Source: an uncultured Marinifilum sp. (GTDB taxonomy: Bacteria > Bacteroidota > Bacteroidia > Bacteroidales > Marinifilaceae). From it: a stretch of 64,000 bases of DNA. Location: contig NZ_OY781918.1 in NCBI RefSeq assembly GCF_963677195.1, forward strand, positions 2,468,923 to 2,532,922, in the 5' to 3' direction. Positions 18,267-26,580 of the stretch are shown one piece after another. Below the pieces are notes generated by a model. That model was given only the letters and a program-made list of their open reading frames with translations. It was not told the origin of the DNA and did not search any database. Both the position numbers and the translations under genes were made by a program. Numbering within the stretch: the stretch's first letter is position 1; every line of letters begins with the position of its first letter.

Positions 18267-19133
18267 TTATCCTCTACGTTTAAATAAAGCGATTAAGGAT
18301 TTCACATAATCCTGATCGGTTCTGATGTTTGCCACATCAACGCCCGATTTTTTAAAAACTTCGGTGGTTTTTTCTTCCTGTTTGCGCCACCATTCAGCGT
18401 ATTTATTACGCACTTTTTTATTCGATGTGTCTACCCAGGAGTATTCACCTGTTTCGGCATCTTTTATTTTAATTAAGCCGATAGAGGGAATTTCCTGCTC
18501 GCGTTTATCGTAAATTTTTAGTGCCACCAAATCGTGTTTTCTATTGGCGATGCTTAGGGCATTTTCAAAATCGTTATCAATAAAATCGGATATCACGAAA
18601 GTAGTACACCGTTTTTTAATTGCATTGGTTAAATATCGCAATGCATTGCTAATATCGGTACTTCTGTGTTCTGGTTTAAAATCGATTAATTCACGAATAA
18701 TTCTAAGAATATGGGATTTTCCCTTTTTAGGAGGAATAAACTTTTCTATGCTGTCCGAAAAAAAGATAACTCCAATTTTATCGTTGTTCTGAATGGCCGA
18801 GAATGCCAAAACAGCGGCAATTTCGGTAATTTGGTTTTTCTTTAATTTCGACATGCTACCAAATTCGCGACTACCACTTACATCAATCATTAGCATAACC
18901 GTAAGTTCCCGTTCCTCTTCGAACAGCTTTACGTATGGGTGATTGTAACGTGCGGTAACATTCCAGTCGATGTTTCGGATGTCGTCACCATACTGGTATT
19001 CACGAACTTCACTAAAAGTCATTCCCCGACCTTTAAACGCAGAGTGGTATTCACCCGCAAAAATATTGCGGGAAAGACCTCTGGTTTTGATCTCTATTTT
19101 TCTAACGCGCTTTAATAATTCACTAGTCTCCAT
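18267..19133 (-). CDS. DUF58 vWA-like protein of the MoxR cluster
   Basis: This 288-residue cytoplasmic protein has the DUF58 signature: GRGMTFSEVREYQYGDDIRNIDW, then TARYNHPYVKLFEEERELTVML and a MIDAS-like DVSGS. DUF58 proteins regularly accompany MoxR ATPases and are thought to be their substrates or adaptors. It follows moxR after a 119-bp spacer that holds a perfect palindrome and heptad repeats. The frame is intact and of usual length. Confidence 0.9.
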   Translation of the reverse strand: METSELLKRVRKIEIKTRGLSRNIFAGEYHSAFKGRGMTFSEVREYQYGDDIRNIDWNVTARYNHPYVKLFEEERELTVMLMIDVSGSREFGSMSKLKKNQITEIAAVLAFSAIQNNDKIGVIFFSDSIEKFIPPKKGKSHILRIIRELIDFKPEHRSTDISNALRYLTNAIKKRCTTFVISDFIDNDFENALSIANRKHDLVALKIYDKREQEIPSIGLIKIKDAETGEYSWVDTSNKKVRNKYAEWWRKQEEKTTEVFKKSGVDVANIRTDQDYVKSLIALFKRRG

Positions 19134-19152
19134 AAAATAATTAAGAATGATA

Positions 19153-19170
19153 TCCCGATAGCTATCGGGA
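19153..19170. repeat. 18-bp perfect palindrome in the moxR-DUF58 spacer
   Basis: TCCCGATAGCTATCGGGA reads identically on both strands. It lies inside the operon between moxR and the DUF58 gene. From what I recall, such CCCGATAGCTATCGGG palindromes recur in Bacteroidota genomes as dispersed repeats, so it need not be specific to this operon. It could act as an RNA processing hairpin. Confidence 0.7.
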
Positions 19171-19189
19171 ACGAATTAATAATTAAGTC

Positions 19190-19256
19190 GTAACAATCGT
19201 GAATTACGTAATGATATTCAATTCATAATCCATAATTGCTAATTCATAATTCTTAA
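19190..19256. repeat. TTCATAA-type heptad tract
   Basis: The rest of the moxR-DUF58 spacer drifts in steps of seven: TTCATAA, TCCATAA, TTGCTAA, TTCATAA, TTCTTAA. This is a third, AT-only heptad family alongside the two larger ones at 43-58 kb. It runs right up to the moxR stop codon. Confidence 0.6.
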
Positions 19257-20248
19257 GGTACCTCAACCGTATTTAGGATTTCGCTAATGATATTTTCGCT
19301 GGTGATATTATTTGCTTCAGCTTCGTAGGTTAATCCAATTCTATGGCGCAATACATCGTGACATACTGCACGAATATCTTCGGGAATAACGTAACCTCTT
19401 CGTTTTATAAATGCATAAGCTTTAGCTGCCGATGCCAGTGAGATACTTGCACGAGGCGATCCTCCAAATGCAATCATATCTTTGAATTGATCTAATCCAT
19501 AATCGGAAGGGAAACGAGTTGCAAAAATGATATCAACAATATATTTTTCAATTTTTTCATCCATATAAACATCTTTAACCACATCTCGTGCTTTAATAAT
19601 GTCTTCTGGTTTTAAAATCTGACTTGCTTTTGGAAAGGCTTTTAAAAGGTTCTGACGCATAATAATTTGCTCTTCCTCTTTTTTAGGGTAGTTAATTACC
19701 ACCTTAAGCATAAAACGGTCGACCTGTGCTTCGGGAAGGGGATAAGTACCTTCTTGTTCAATTGGATTTTGTGTTGCCATTACAAGGAAAGGCTCTTGTA
19801 ATTTATAGGTGTTATCGCCAATTGTAATTTGACGTTCCTGCATGGCTTCCAATAAGGCAGCTTGTACTTTGGCAGGGGCACGGTTAATCTCATCGGCAAG
19901 TATAAAGTTAGCAAAAATAGGGCCTTTTTTCACCACAAATTCCTCTTTCTTCTGACTGTAAATCATTGTACCCAAAAGGTCGGCAGGAAGAAGATCCGGA
20001 GTAAACTGGATTCTACTAAAATCAGCTTCTACTGTAGTTGCAAGTGTATTAATAGCAAGTGTTTTTGCCAAGCCGGGAACTCCTTCCAACAGAATATGTC
20101 CGTTAGATAGCATACCGATTAATAAACTTTCAACAAGATGTTTCTGACCAACAATTACTTTGTTCATCTCCATAGAAATCATATCAACAAAGGAACTTTC
20201 TCTTTGGATACGTTCATTTAATTCTTTGATATCAACAGTTTGGATCAT
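19253..20248 (-). CDS. moxR: MoxR-family AAA+ ATPase
   Basis: This 331-residue AAA+ protein is the first gene of the bat operon. The Walker A loop is LLEGVPGLAKT, Walker B is FILADEINRAP, and the sensor region is MATQNPIEQEGTYPLPEAQVDRF. MoxR ATPases act as chaperones that mature or activate partner complexes, here presumably the vWA proteins BatA and BatB through DUF58. The promoter candidate is at 20312-20319. The protein has the normal family length. Confidence 0.94.
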   Translation of the reverse strand: MIQTVDIKELNERIQRESSFVDMISMEMNKVIVGQKHLVESLLIGMLSNGHILLEGVPGLAKTLAINTLATTVEADFSRIQFTPDLLPADLLGTMIYSQKKEEFVVKKGPIFANFILADEINRAPAKVQAALLEAMQERQITIGDNTYKLQEPFLVMATQNPIEQEGTYPLPEAQVDRFMLKVVINYPKKEEEQIIMRQNLLKAFPKASQILKPEDIIKARDVVKDVYMDEKIEKYIVDIIFATRFPSDYGLDQFKDMIAFGGSPRASISLASAAKAYAFIKRRGYVIPEDIRAVCHDVLRHRIGLTYEAEANNITSENIISEILNTVEVP

Positions 20249-20311
20249 AGAAATATTATTTAATGCTTTAATTTTTACATAAAAAGTCTTTCTTTTTCGA
20301 AAAAACCTCTA

Positions 20312-20319
20312 CAAAGTTA
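20312..20319 (-). promoter_or_regulatory. -7 box upstream of the bat operon
   Basis: TAACTTTG on the minus strand fits TAnnTTTG and would start transcription near 20305, leaving a leader of about 57 nt. No clear TTG lies at the expected distance, so the call rests on one box. Confidence 0.5.
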
Positions 20320-20384
20320 AACCTTTGAAGCTTTTTTGAAAGTTCAGCATCGTTAAAAAGTGTTAAGAATGTTATATAGAACAA

Positions 20385-20500
20385 GTCTCAGGAAATAAGC
20401 CTCAGGGTTTAGGGACTAAGCATCAAGCTCAAAGCTTTAAACTTCAGGTATCAAGTATATAGTTTCGAGTAGCCTGAAGTTTGAATTATTTCATCTTTCA
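20385..20500. repeat. Heptad-like tract and inverted repeat between moxR and truA
   Basis: The divergent spacer (20249-20596) contains AAG-type heptad DNA and a 10-bp inverted repeat, AAACTTCAGG (20439-20448) with CCTGAAGTTT (20473-20482). It lies between the two opposing promoters. No gene was seen. Confidence 0.55.
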
Positions 20501-20562
20501 TTCTCTTTTTTTTTTCTTGTTCTACTTCTGCTATTGAACTCTTTTCTTGTTCTACTTTTTAT

Positions 20563-20570
20563 TACTTTTG
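20563..20570 (+). promoter_or_regulatory. -7 box of truA
   Basis: TACTTTTG matches TAnnTTTG exactly. Transcription would start near 20577, downstream of the first possible TTG codon (20534), which is why the later TTG at 20597 is preferred as the truA start. Confidence 0.5.
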
Positions 20571-20596
20571 TACAGGATTTTGAAAATAGGAAAGAT

Positions 20597-21355
20597 TTGA
20601 AGAAGCGATATTTTATCAGGTTAAGTTATAAAGGAACAAATTATCATGGATGGCAAATACAGCCTAATGCAATTAGTGTTCAGGAGGTGTTAAATAAATC
20701 ATTGTCTACAGTTTTAAATTGTGCAATTAATGTTGTGGGTTGTGGTAGAACCGATACCGGTGTACATGCAAGTGATTTTTATGCTCATTTTGATCTGGAT
20801 AAAGATCAGCCAGTTGATCGTGATAAATTGTGTTTTCGCTTGAATCGTTTTTTGCCTCACGATATTGCTGTTAAATCAGTTTTCCCGGTTAAAGAAGATG
20901 CTCATACGCGTTTCGATGCTGTTTCGCGAACCTATTGTTATTTTCTTACCAAAGAGAAGAATCCTTTTCGCAAAGAATCGCATTGGCAGGTTCCCTATAA
21001 ATTAGATGTACAAAAAATGAATGAGGCTGCTAAAATTTTGTTCGATTATCAGGATTTTACCAGCTTTAGCAAGTTGCACACCGATGTGAAAACTAACAAT
21101 TGTAAAATTTATAAAGCACTTTGGGAAGAATCGGAAGATGGGTATGTATTTACTATTAAGGCAGATCGTTTTCTTCGTAATATGGTTCGTGCAATTGTGG
21201 GAACTTTGGTAGAAATTGGTCGTGGTAAAATGAGTACTGATGAATTTCGACAAGTAATAGAAAGTAAAAATCGTTCGAATGCTGGTTCTTCGGTTCCTGG
21301 TCATGCTTTGTTTTTGGCTGAGATTGAATATCCAAAGACAATTATTAATAGCTAA
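20597..21355 (+). CDS. truA: tRNA pseudouridine(38-40) synthase
   Basis: The enzyme converts uridines 38-40 of the tRNA anticodon arm to pseudouridine. The start region [21 protein letters not shown] is the family N-terminus, and the catalytic loop [11 protein letters not shown] gives Asp53 with this start. The frame opens upstream at 20534, but those 21 residues are hydrophobic, unlike the family, and precede the likely transcription start. No ATG is available, so TTG at 20597 is the best start. The protein has about 252 residues, a normal length. The RNase H-like gene follows in 29 bp. Confidence 0.92.
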   Translation: MKKRYFIRLSYKGTNYHGWQIQPNAISVQEVLNKSLSTVLNCAINVVGCGRTDTGVHASDFYAHFDLDKDQPVDRDKLCFRLNRFLPHDIAVKSVFPVKEDAHTRFDAVSRTYCYFLTKEKNPFRKESHWQVPYKLDVQKMNEAAKILFDYQDFTSFSKLHTDVKTNNCKIYKALWEESEDGYVFTIKADRFLRNMVRAIVGTLVEIGRGKMSTDEFRQVIESKNRSNAGSSVPGHALFLAEIEYPKTIINS

Positions 21356-21384
21356 TTAAAAACAATAGTTAGGGTATTAATTTT

Positions 21385-21870
21385 ATGCTTGCTAATAATT
21401 TCCTATTTATCGATGCTAGTGTAAATCCACAATCTAAAATTGGTTATGGTGCATGTTTATTGTTAACCAATTTGGATATGCCAGTAAATGAAGCAAAAAA
21501 CTTGGTTCAAATAAAAGGCTTTGAAAATACTTCTTCATCTAAATTAGAATTACAAACTCTTTTATGGGCTCTTGCTAAAATTAATAAAGGTGAGGGAATT
21601 TATACTGTTTTTACCGATTCTCAGAATATTATTGGTTTACCTGCTAGGCGTTCTCGCTTTGAAAAGAATAATTATATCTCGAAAAATGGAAAGAGAATTG
21701 CTAATTATTTATTGTATCAGGAATTTTATAAAATTACAGATAATATAGATTATAAGCTTGTTAAGCTAAAAGGACACAAAACTTCTGCAGAAAAAGACAA
21801 ATTAGATAGCTTATTTACAATAGTAGATCGGGCTTCGAGAAATGCTTTGCGTAGCAATACTGCTTTGTAA
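21385..21870 (+). CDS. RNase H-fold protein
   Basis: This 161-residue protein keeps the four acidic positions of ribonuclease HI in order: Asp10 in FLFIDASVN, Glu55 in SSSKLELQTL, Asp78 in TVFTDSQN and Asp148 in VDRASRNALR. A KLKGHKT loop stands where RNase HI has its active-site histidine. It may cut RNA of RNA-DNA hybrids, but overall similarity is modest, so it could instead be a diverged family with other substrates. It follows truA closely on the same strand and is probably co-transcribed. Confidence 0.75.
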   Translation: MLANNFLFIDASVNPQSKIGYGACLLLTNLDMPVNEAKNLVQIKGFENTSSSKLELQTLLWALAKINKGEGIYTVFTDSQNIIGLPARRSRFEKNNYISKNGKRIANYLLYQEFYKITDNIDYKLVKLKGHKTSAEKDKLDSLFTIVDRASRNALRSNTAL

Positions 21871-22059
21871 ATACTAATTCCGAGATAAAATTAAATGTCG
21901 ATAATAAATTGAACTTAGCGTTTTTTGGTCGAATTTAATTCACTTATCTCAGCTCTCAGTTTATATTTGTGAGTAGTTATTTTTGTATTGCACAAAATCA
22001 TTATTATTTGTTTGTGATTTTCTTTTCGGATTTAAAATAAATCACTTACTGAATTTTTA

Positions 22060-22084
22060 AATGAGAATATTCTCATTATCTTTG
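22060..22084 (+). promoter_or_regulatory. Palindromic operator overlapping a -7 box
   Basis: AATGAGAATATTCTCATT (22060-22077) is a perfect 18-bp palindrome. Its last base begins TATCTTTG (22077-22084), an exact -7 box. The palindrome therefore fills the promoter spacer, a typical repressor position. Shape and length recall metal- or peroxide-sensing Fur-family sites, but the regulator is unknown. The rest of 21871-22240 is AT-rich, with about 150 nt of leader after the start site and no gene. Confidence 0.6.
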
Positions 22085-22240
22085 TATCTCAAATTACGAA
22101 ACACAGCATTAATACATCTCAGGTATTAGATTTAAAAATTAGCACAACTCCTTAAAATATAAAAGCTGTTAAGTAAATTAATTAAAGCATTTAAATTTTA
22201 AATACTAATCGGAATTTCGATTGGTGAACATTATAATAAG

Positions 22241-22723
22241 ATGAACAATTTGTACACGAAAGAATTTCGTAAAATAATGCAAGTAAATTATGATTATACC
22301 AGTATGAGTGCGAATCGTATTGAGGAGATCATGAATTTTGCAAGAGGAATTAACTTTGAGCGTATTGGTGTGGCCCATTGCATAACATTTTCGGAGGAAG
22401 CTCGGCTGTTAAAACAGTATTTCTCGAGATATTTTGATGTTTATACAGTAGATTGTAAATATGGCAGAATACCTAAAAAGGATATTCTTGGGGGAACGGG
22501 CGGTCGAATTTTATGTAATCCAGCAGGGCAGGCCGACTACTTAAATAATAAAAATACAGATTTAAATATTTCAATGGGCTTATGTGTTGGTCATGATATG
22601 ATATTTAGTAAAAAATCAAATGCATTGGTAACAAATTTGTTTGATAAGGATTTTACAAATAATAATAATCCCGCTCAAGCTATTGCTCAAATTCAAAAAC
22701 AATTTAATTATGAAGACTATTGA
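22241..22723 (+). CDS. DUF1847 protein, short form
   Basis: This 160-residue protein contains elements I associate with DUF1847: RIGVAHCITFSEEARLLKQYF, VYTVDCKYG, CNPAGQADYLN and NISMGLCVGHDMIF. Family members usually carry an extra cysteine-rich N-terminal section and are over 200 residues long, so this one lacks that part. The remaining cysteines (in AHC, DCK, LCNP and LCVGH) could bind metal or a thiol. It overlaps the following PHP gene by 14 bp and lies behind the palindromic operator. Its function is unknown. Confidence 0.6.
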   Translation: MNNLYTKEFRKIMQVNYDYTSMSANRIEEIMNFARGINFERIGVAHCITFSEEARLLKQYFSRYFDVYTVDCKYGRIPKKDILGGTGGRILCNPAGQADYLNNKNTDLNISMGLCVGHDMIFSKKSNALVTNLFDKDFTNNNNPAQAIAQIQKQFNYEDY

Positions 22724-23360
22724 TTTACACATTCACACAACAGCTTCTGATGGTTCATATACACCTAAAGAGCTTGTCGATTATGCGGTAAAAAAGAAAC
22801 TTTCAGCCATTGCTATTACCGATCATGATACGATGAGAGGTATTGAAGAAGCGATGAATTATATTGAAAAAAAACATTTGCGCATCGAGTTAATTCCCGG
22901 AATGGAAGTTTCTGCATTAGGTATTGGTTCGGTGTATGGAACTCATATTCTGGCTTATTTTGTTGATAAAACTCCCGAAGAAATAGCTCACCTTATTGGT
23001 CATGTAGAATTTGATATTCGTAAGTGTTCCGGAACTCCTAAAGAGCTTATTAAAATTATCTCGGCCTATGGGGGTATTGCATCTTTGGCACATCCTCTGG
23101 AGTATTGTTTATCAATGTCCGAAATGGATCAACTAATAGGAAAGCTTGCATCATACGGACTAAAAGGGGTAGAAGCTATTTATACCACTCATTCCGATTC
23201 TGTGATAGAGCAGTTGAAAAGTATTGCAACTAAATATAATCTGTTGATTACCGGAGGATCGGATTTTCATGGCACCGGAAAACCGGGCGTAGACCTTGGA
23301 AATGGTTTTGGTGATATGCGTATTCCTTATGATATTGTAAATGCGATGAGAAAAAACTAG
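22710..23360 (+). CDS. PHP-domain phosphoesterase (YciV/RNase AM-like)
   Basis: This protein of about 216 residues has the PHP metal motifs: IDLHIHTTASDGS, ITDHDTM, GMEVSA, SLAHPLEY and GGSDFHGTGK. It resembles the 3',5'-nucleotide/oligoribonucleotide phosphatases of the YciV group. Those have about 280-290 residues, so the central insert is shortened here. The frame extends to 22641, but the methionine at 22710 sits directly before the first metal motif. Translation is probably coupled to the overlapping DUF1847 gene. Confidence 0.82.
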   Translation: MKTIDLHIHTTASDGSYTPKELVDYAVKKKLSAIAITDHDTMRGIEEAMNYIEKKHLRIELIPGMEVSALGIGSVYGTHILAYFVDKTPEEIAHLIGHVEFDIRKCSGTPKELIKIISAYGGIASLAHPLEYCLSMSEMDQLIGKLASYGLKGVEAIYTTHSDSVIEQLKSIATKYNLLITGGSDFHGTGKPGVDLGNGFGDMRIPYDIVNAMRKN

Positions 23361-23391
23361 CAAAGTTTATTCGAGTATATAAAATTTATTT

Positions 23392-23435
23392 TTTGCGGTG
23401 CTGCAAGTTGTACTTAGCAGCACTGCAAAGTTTTT
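23392..23435. terminator. Bidirectional terminator
   Basis: A 13-bp stem (23392-23404 with 23417-23429, one G-T pair) is followed by five T on the plus strand. It is preceded by T/A tracts that serve the minus strand. It separates the convergent PHP and phosphate-transporter genes. Confidence 0.8.
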
Positions 23436-23538
23436 AGATTGGATCTGTTGGAGTTAAGTAATCTGATAGAAGCTTAAGCCATATTTATTTTAAAATTGCT
23501 TGATCTACCTTGCTTATATAATTTAAATTTTGAATTTA

Positions 23539-24567
23539 TTACTGAATATTTAACAATCCACATTTATCAATAAAATAAGTAAAAAAGAGAGATAGCGAAA
23601 AGGCTATGATTGGTGCAATAATCCACATAATAAAAAAGCGATCGACCTCGGTTTTTCTAAAAATATTTCGAAAGCCAAGTTTAGCAACGCCAATACCAAT
23701 AATAGCTCCTACATTTAGCTGAACCAAGGATGTTGGAATTCCTTTAATTAAGGATGCACTAAGTAAAAGACTTGCCGATATAAAGGCTATGATAACAGCC
23801 TCTATTTTGCCGAAAAGAACAATTTCTTTACCGGTATTCTTAACAATTTTCTCTCCAAAAATTGAACTTCCAATACTAAAGCTTGGTGCTACAATTAAGG
23901 TGGCTAAAATCATAACCTGCAAATATTGATTTTGAGCTACCTGTAATTCGTTGCATGCCATTGATGAAAGGGGGCCTGCTGCATTGGCAACATTATTTGT
24001 ACCTATGGAAAAGGCAACATACATCGACATTAATACAATTAATCCTTTTAAAATATAACTATTGTTTAGCGATTTGGAAATGGTATAACCACGTTTACGA
24101 ATAGGTTTATAGATGTATTTACCTATGATAAATGCAAGCAAGAAGGATAATAAAGGCATTATAAACCAGGTTGGAACAATTTCGAAAAGTAATTTGTTCG
24201 AGTTTAAAGAATTAAAATAAACAGCTGGTGCTGTAACTGCCATTACCGTGGCCTGACTAGTTGATTGAGGAATACCAAAAAGGTTGGCAATTAATAATGA
24301 AAATGCTACCGAAAGTAATATGACCGATACAATTCCAAAACTCATTAATTCAGGATCGAGCAATCCTTTCCCTATTGTTTTTGCTGTTTCTTTTCCTCCG
24401 GTTATTGCTCCTAAAAAAACCATTAATCCAAATAAACCGGGAATTAGATTTTTTTTAATCACATTGGCTCCATAAGCTGCCGAAAAAGCTGGAGCAGTGC
24501 CACTGCCGCCCATGGTAATAGCTAAGAAAATGGCAATAACAAAAGGTATTAAAAATGGAATTAACAT
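23539..24567 (-). CDS. PiT-family inorganic phosphate transporter
   Basis: This 342-residue, highly hydrophobic protein has the duplicated PiT signature: TMGGSGTAPAFSAAYGANVI in the first half and FSIGTNNVANAAGPLSS in the second. These are the reversed-orientation repeats of low-affinity phosphate or sulfate permeases. About 10 membrane segments can be drawn. The N-terminal GGSGTAP replaces the usual GANDVAN form, so substrate and ion coupling could differ from E. coli PitA. It precedes a two-component pair but lies 113 bp away with no shared signal visible. Confidence 0.8.
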   Translation of the reverse strand: MLIPFLIPFVIAIFLAITMGGSGTAPAFSAAYGANVIKKNLIPGLFGLMVFLGAITGGKETAKTIGKGLLDPELMSFGIVSVILLSVAFSLLIANLFGIPQSTSQATVMAVTAPAVYFNSLNSNKLLFEIVPTWFIMPLLSFLLAFIIGKYIYKPIRKRGYTISKSLNNSYILKGLIVLMSMYVAFSIGTNNVANAAGPLSSMACNELQVAQNQYLQVMILATLIVAPSFSIGSSIFGEKIVKNTGKEIVLFGKIEAVIIAFISASLLLSASLIKGIPTSLVQLNVGAIIGIGVAKLGFRNIFRKTEVDRFFIMWIIAPIIAFSLSLFFTYFIDKCGLLNIQ

Positions 24568-24680
24568 AGCTGTACTTTTGAATGAATAATAATCAAAGGT
24601 ATTGCTGCTTAATTGCTTAAGAAATAGCTTTTGTACGTAAAAAAATAAGTGTTTGTGCGTATTTAAAGTTTTTTACCGAA

Positions 24681-25319
24681 CTATACTTCAAAAATATGTT
24701 GTTTTATGGCGTAAACAACCAGCGATGCAGTATTTTTCGAATCGGTTTTTAGAAGTATGTTTTCGCGGTGTTTATCAACTGTTCGTTTGCTTATGTAAAG
24801 AAGATCGGCAATTTCCTGATTCGATAATCCTTTGCAGATGTTGTAAAGAATTTCTATTTCTCGATTAGTAAGATCTGATTTGTGTTTGTCTTTTGGATTT
24901 AAGTTTTTAATAATACTTTCCAGAATTTCGGTAGAGAAAAAGCTGTTGTTGCTGTTTACTGCCTCTATTGCTTGTTGCACCTCTTCAAAGCGAGAATTTT
25001 TTAAAAGAAAGGCTTTTGCTCCGGCATTTATCATTTCGGAATAATAGTTTTCGTTGGCATGCATCGATAGGGCAATAATTTTTGTGTTGGGATATTTTTG
25101 GCTCACTTGAATGCTGGCATCTATACCATTCATAACAGGCATTTCGATATCCATTAGCACAACATCGGCAGGCCAGTTTTCGAGCATTTTTAATAGCTCA
25201 TATCCATTTCCTGCTTCTTTTATTTCGCAATTTTCCATTTGCTGATCGAGAAGAAATCTTAGTCCTTCACGAAATAGTTGGTGGTCGTCGACAAGGGCAA
25301 TATGTAATGATTCTTTCAT
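24681..25319 (-). CDS. LuxR/NarL-type response regulator
   Basis: This 212-residue regulator has a receiver domain (VDDHQLFREGL, phosphoacceptor Asp57 in VVLMDIEMP, the conserved Lys in AFLLKNSR). Its C-terminal GerE helix-turn-helix includes LTNREIEILYNICKGLSNQEIADLLYISKRTVDKHREN. It is translated from an ATG overlapping the kinase stop by 4 bp, a normal kinase-regulator pairing. Target genes cannot be read from the window. The phosphate transporter downstream is a candidate by position only. Confidence 0.93.
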   Translation of the reverse strand: MKESLHIALVDDHQLFREGLRFLLDQQMENCEIKEAGNGYELLKMLENWPADVVLMDIEMPVMNGIDASIQVSQKYPNTKIIALSMHANENYYSEMINAGAKAFLLKNSRFEEVQQAIEAVNSNNSFFSTEILESIIKNLNPKDKHKSDLTNREIEILYNICKGLSNQEIADLLYISKRTVDKHRENILLKTDSKNTASLVVYAIKQHIFEV

Positions 25320-26275
25320 TTTGTTTGATTGTGCGAATGAATGGGAATTTCGATTTTTGTAAAAAAGCCTTTGTACGAACTTTTACTCTTTTCTATAGTT
25401 CCGCCAATTGATTTTACCCTCGATTCGATATTCGACAAACCCATTCCACCGAGCTTTTCTTTTTGCACAGGAAGACCTTTACCATTATCGGAATATAAAA
25501 TTTGTAAGCCATTGTGAAAATACAAAAGGTTAATTTGTAATTGAGTGGCGCAGGCATGTTTAATGGTGTTGGTTACCAGTTCACCAATAATGCGGTAAAT
25601 AACAAGTTCAATGTTAAAATCGAATCTTTTATTGTTAAGATCGAGATTTAAATTTATTTCGAAGTTAACAGGAAAATGGATGCCGGCAATAAAATTCTTA
25701 ATGGCTTTTTCCAGTCCGTAGCGTTCCAAATTATGCGGACTTAGTTTATTCGAAATTTCTTTAATGGCGATAATTGCTTCGTTGGTGGCATGGTCCGATT
25801 TCTGCAGCAATATTAGGTTCTTTTCTTCGTCTAGTTTGCTGCTCATGGCCGAAAGGGTCATTTTTATATTCGATAAAATAGGTCCCAGTCCATCGTGTAG
25901 TTCTTTTGAAAATATTTGTCGTTCTTTTTCTTCGGTTCTGATAATAGCACCAAGAATTTTGCTTTCGTTCTCCTTGCGTATTTTATCAATTTTATCCTGA
26001 AGTTGAAAAATGCGGTTAATATAAAATGCACCTGCAAACATTAGTACGGAAATTAATACTGCTATCCAGTTCGAGATGGTAAAATCATGGCTTATAGGTG
26101 GGATATAAATAAGCTGTATTAACTCTATACATCGCCTGATTGCCATAAGTAAAAAACCTGCAGAAATCATGATCCAAGATCCGTTGAATCTGGTTTTTGG
26201 GATTAATTTTATTGTAATAATAAATGCCCCAAACTGAAGTAAGACCGAAATTATAAGAGCAAATTGTAAAACCAT
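25316..26275 (-). CDS. Sensor histidine kinase, HisKA_3 type
   Basis: This 319-residue kinase has three membrane segments (about residues 1-22, 35-56 and 68-85) and little periplasmic sequence, so it may sense the membrane or use a partner. After a coiled-coil linker (QDKIDKIRKENESK) comes the phosphoacceptor box KELHDGLGPILSNIK with His127. The ATPase domain follows, with ELVTNTIKHA, DNGKGLP and GGMGLSNIESRV. Kinases of this type phosphorylate NarL-family regulators, which agrees with the gene that overlaps its end. Confidence 0.93.
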   Translation of the reverse strand: MVLQFALIISVLLQFGAFIITIKLIPKTRFNGSWIMISAGFLLMAIRRCIELIQLIYIPPISHDFTISNWIAVLISVLMFAGAFYINRIFQLQDKIDKIRKENESKILGAIIRTEEKERQIFSKELHDGLGPILSNIKMTLSAMSSKLDEEKNLILLQKSDHATNEAIIAIKEISNKLSPHNLERYGLEKAIKNFIAGIHFPVNFEINLNLDLNNKRFDFNIELVIYRIIGELVTNTIKHACATQLQINLLYFHNGLQILYSDNGKGLPVQKEKLGGMGLSNIESRVKSIGGTIEKSKSSYKGFFTKIEIPIHSHNQTK

Positions 26276-26344
26276 AATACAATATTAGTGATATTATTTC
26301 TGATAAAATTACGTAGATAGACGTATGAGCAGAAGAAAATGCAG

Positions 26345-26371
26345 AGCAGCCACTTGGCTGCTTTAATTTTT
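26345..26371. other. Short hairpin in the kinase-GLPGLI spacer
   Basis: AGCAGCCA and TGGCTGCT (26345-26352, 26355-26362) form an 8-bp stem followed by TTTAATTTTT on the plus strand. No plus-strand gene ends here, so it may be an attenuator in the minus-strand leader or a relict terminator. The remaining spacer (26276-26580) has no gene and no convincing promoter. Confidence 0.4.
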
Positions 26372-26580
26372 CATGATAGTGAAAGTAAGTCCAGCTTGTC
26401 CTATGAGTTTTTTTTAGTTTTTACATTACTATAAACACTTTTTTAGATTTTAGTTTTCTCATTTGTAATTTCGGGTGTTATTATCAGTAAGTAAAGTTTT
26501 ATTGAAAATTTTTAATGTTTCTATTAAACCATTCGGATGAATGCTAGTCTTATGTGCAGTAATCATGAAAAAAGAAAAAA

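Noticed and set aside
20534..20596. N-terminal extension of truA
   Set aside because: It begins with TTG upstream of a -7 box and encodes a hydrophobic stretch not found in the family. The later TTG fits the conserved start.
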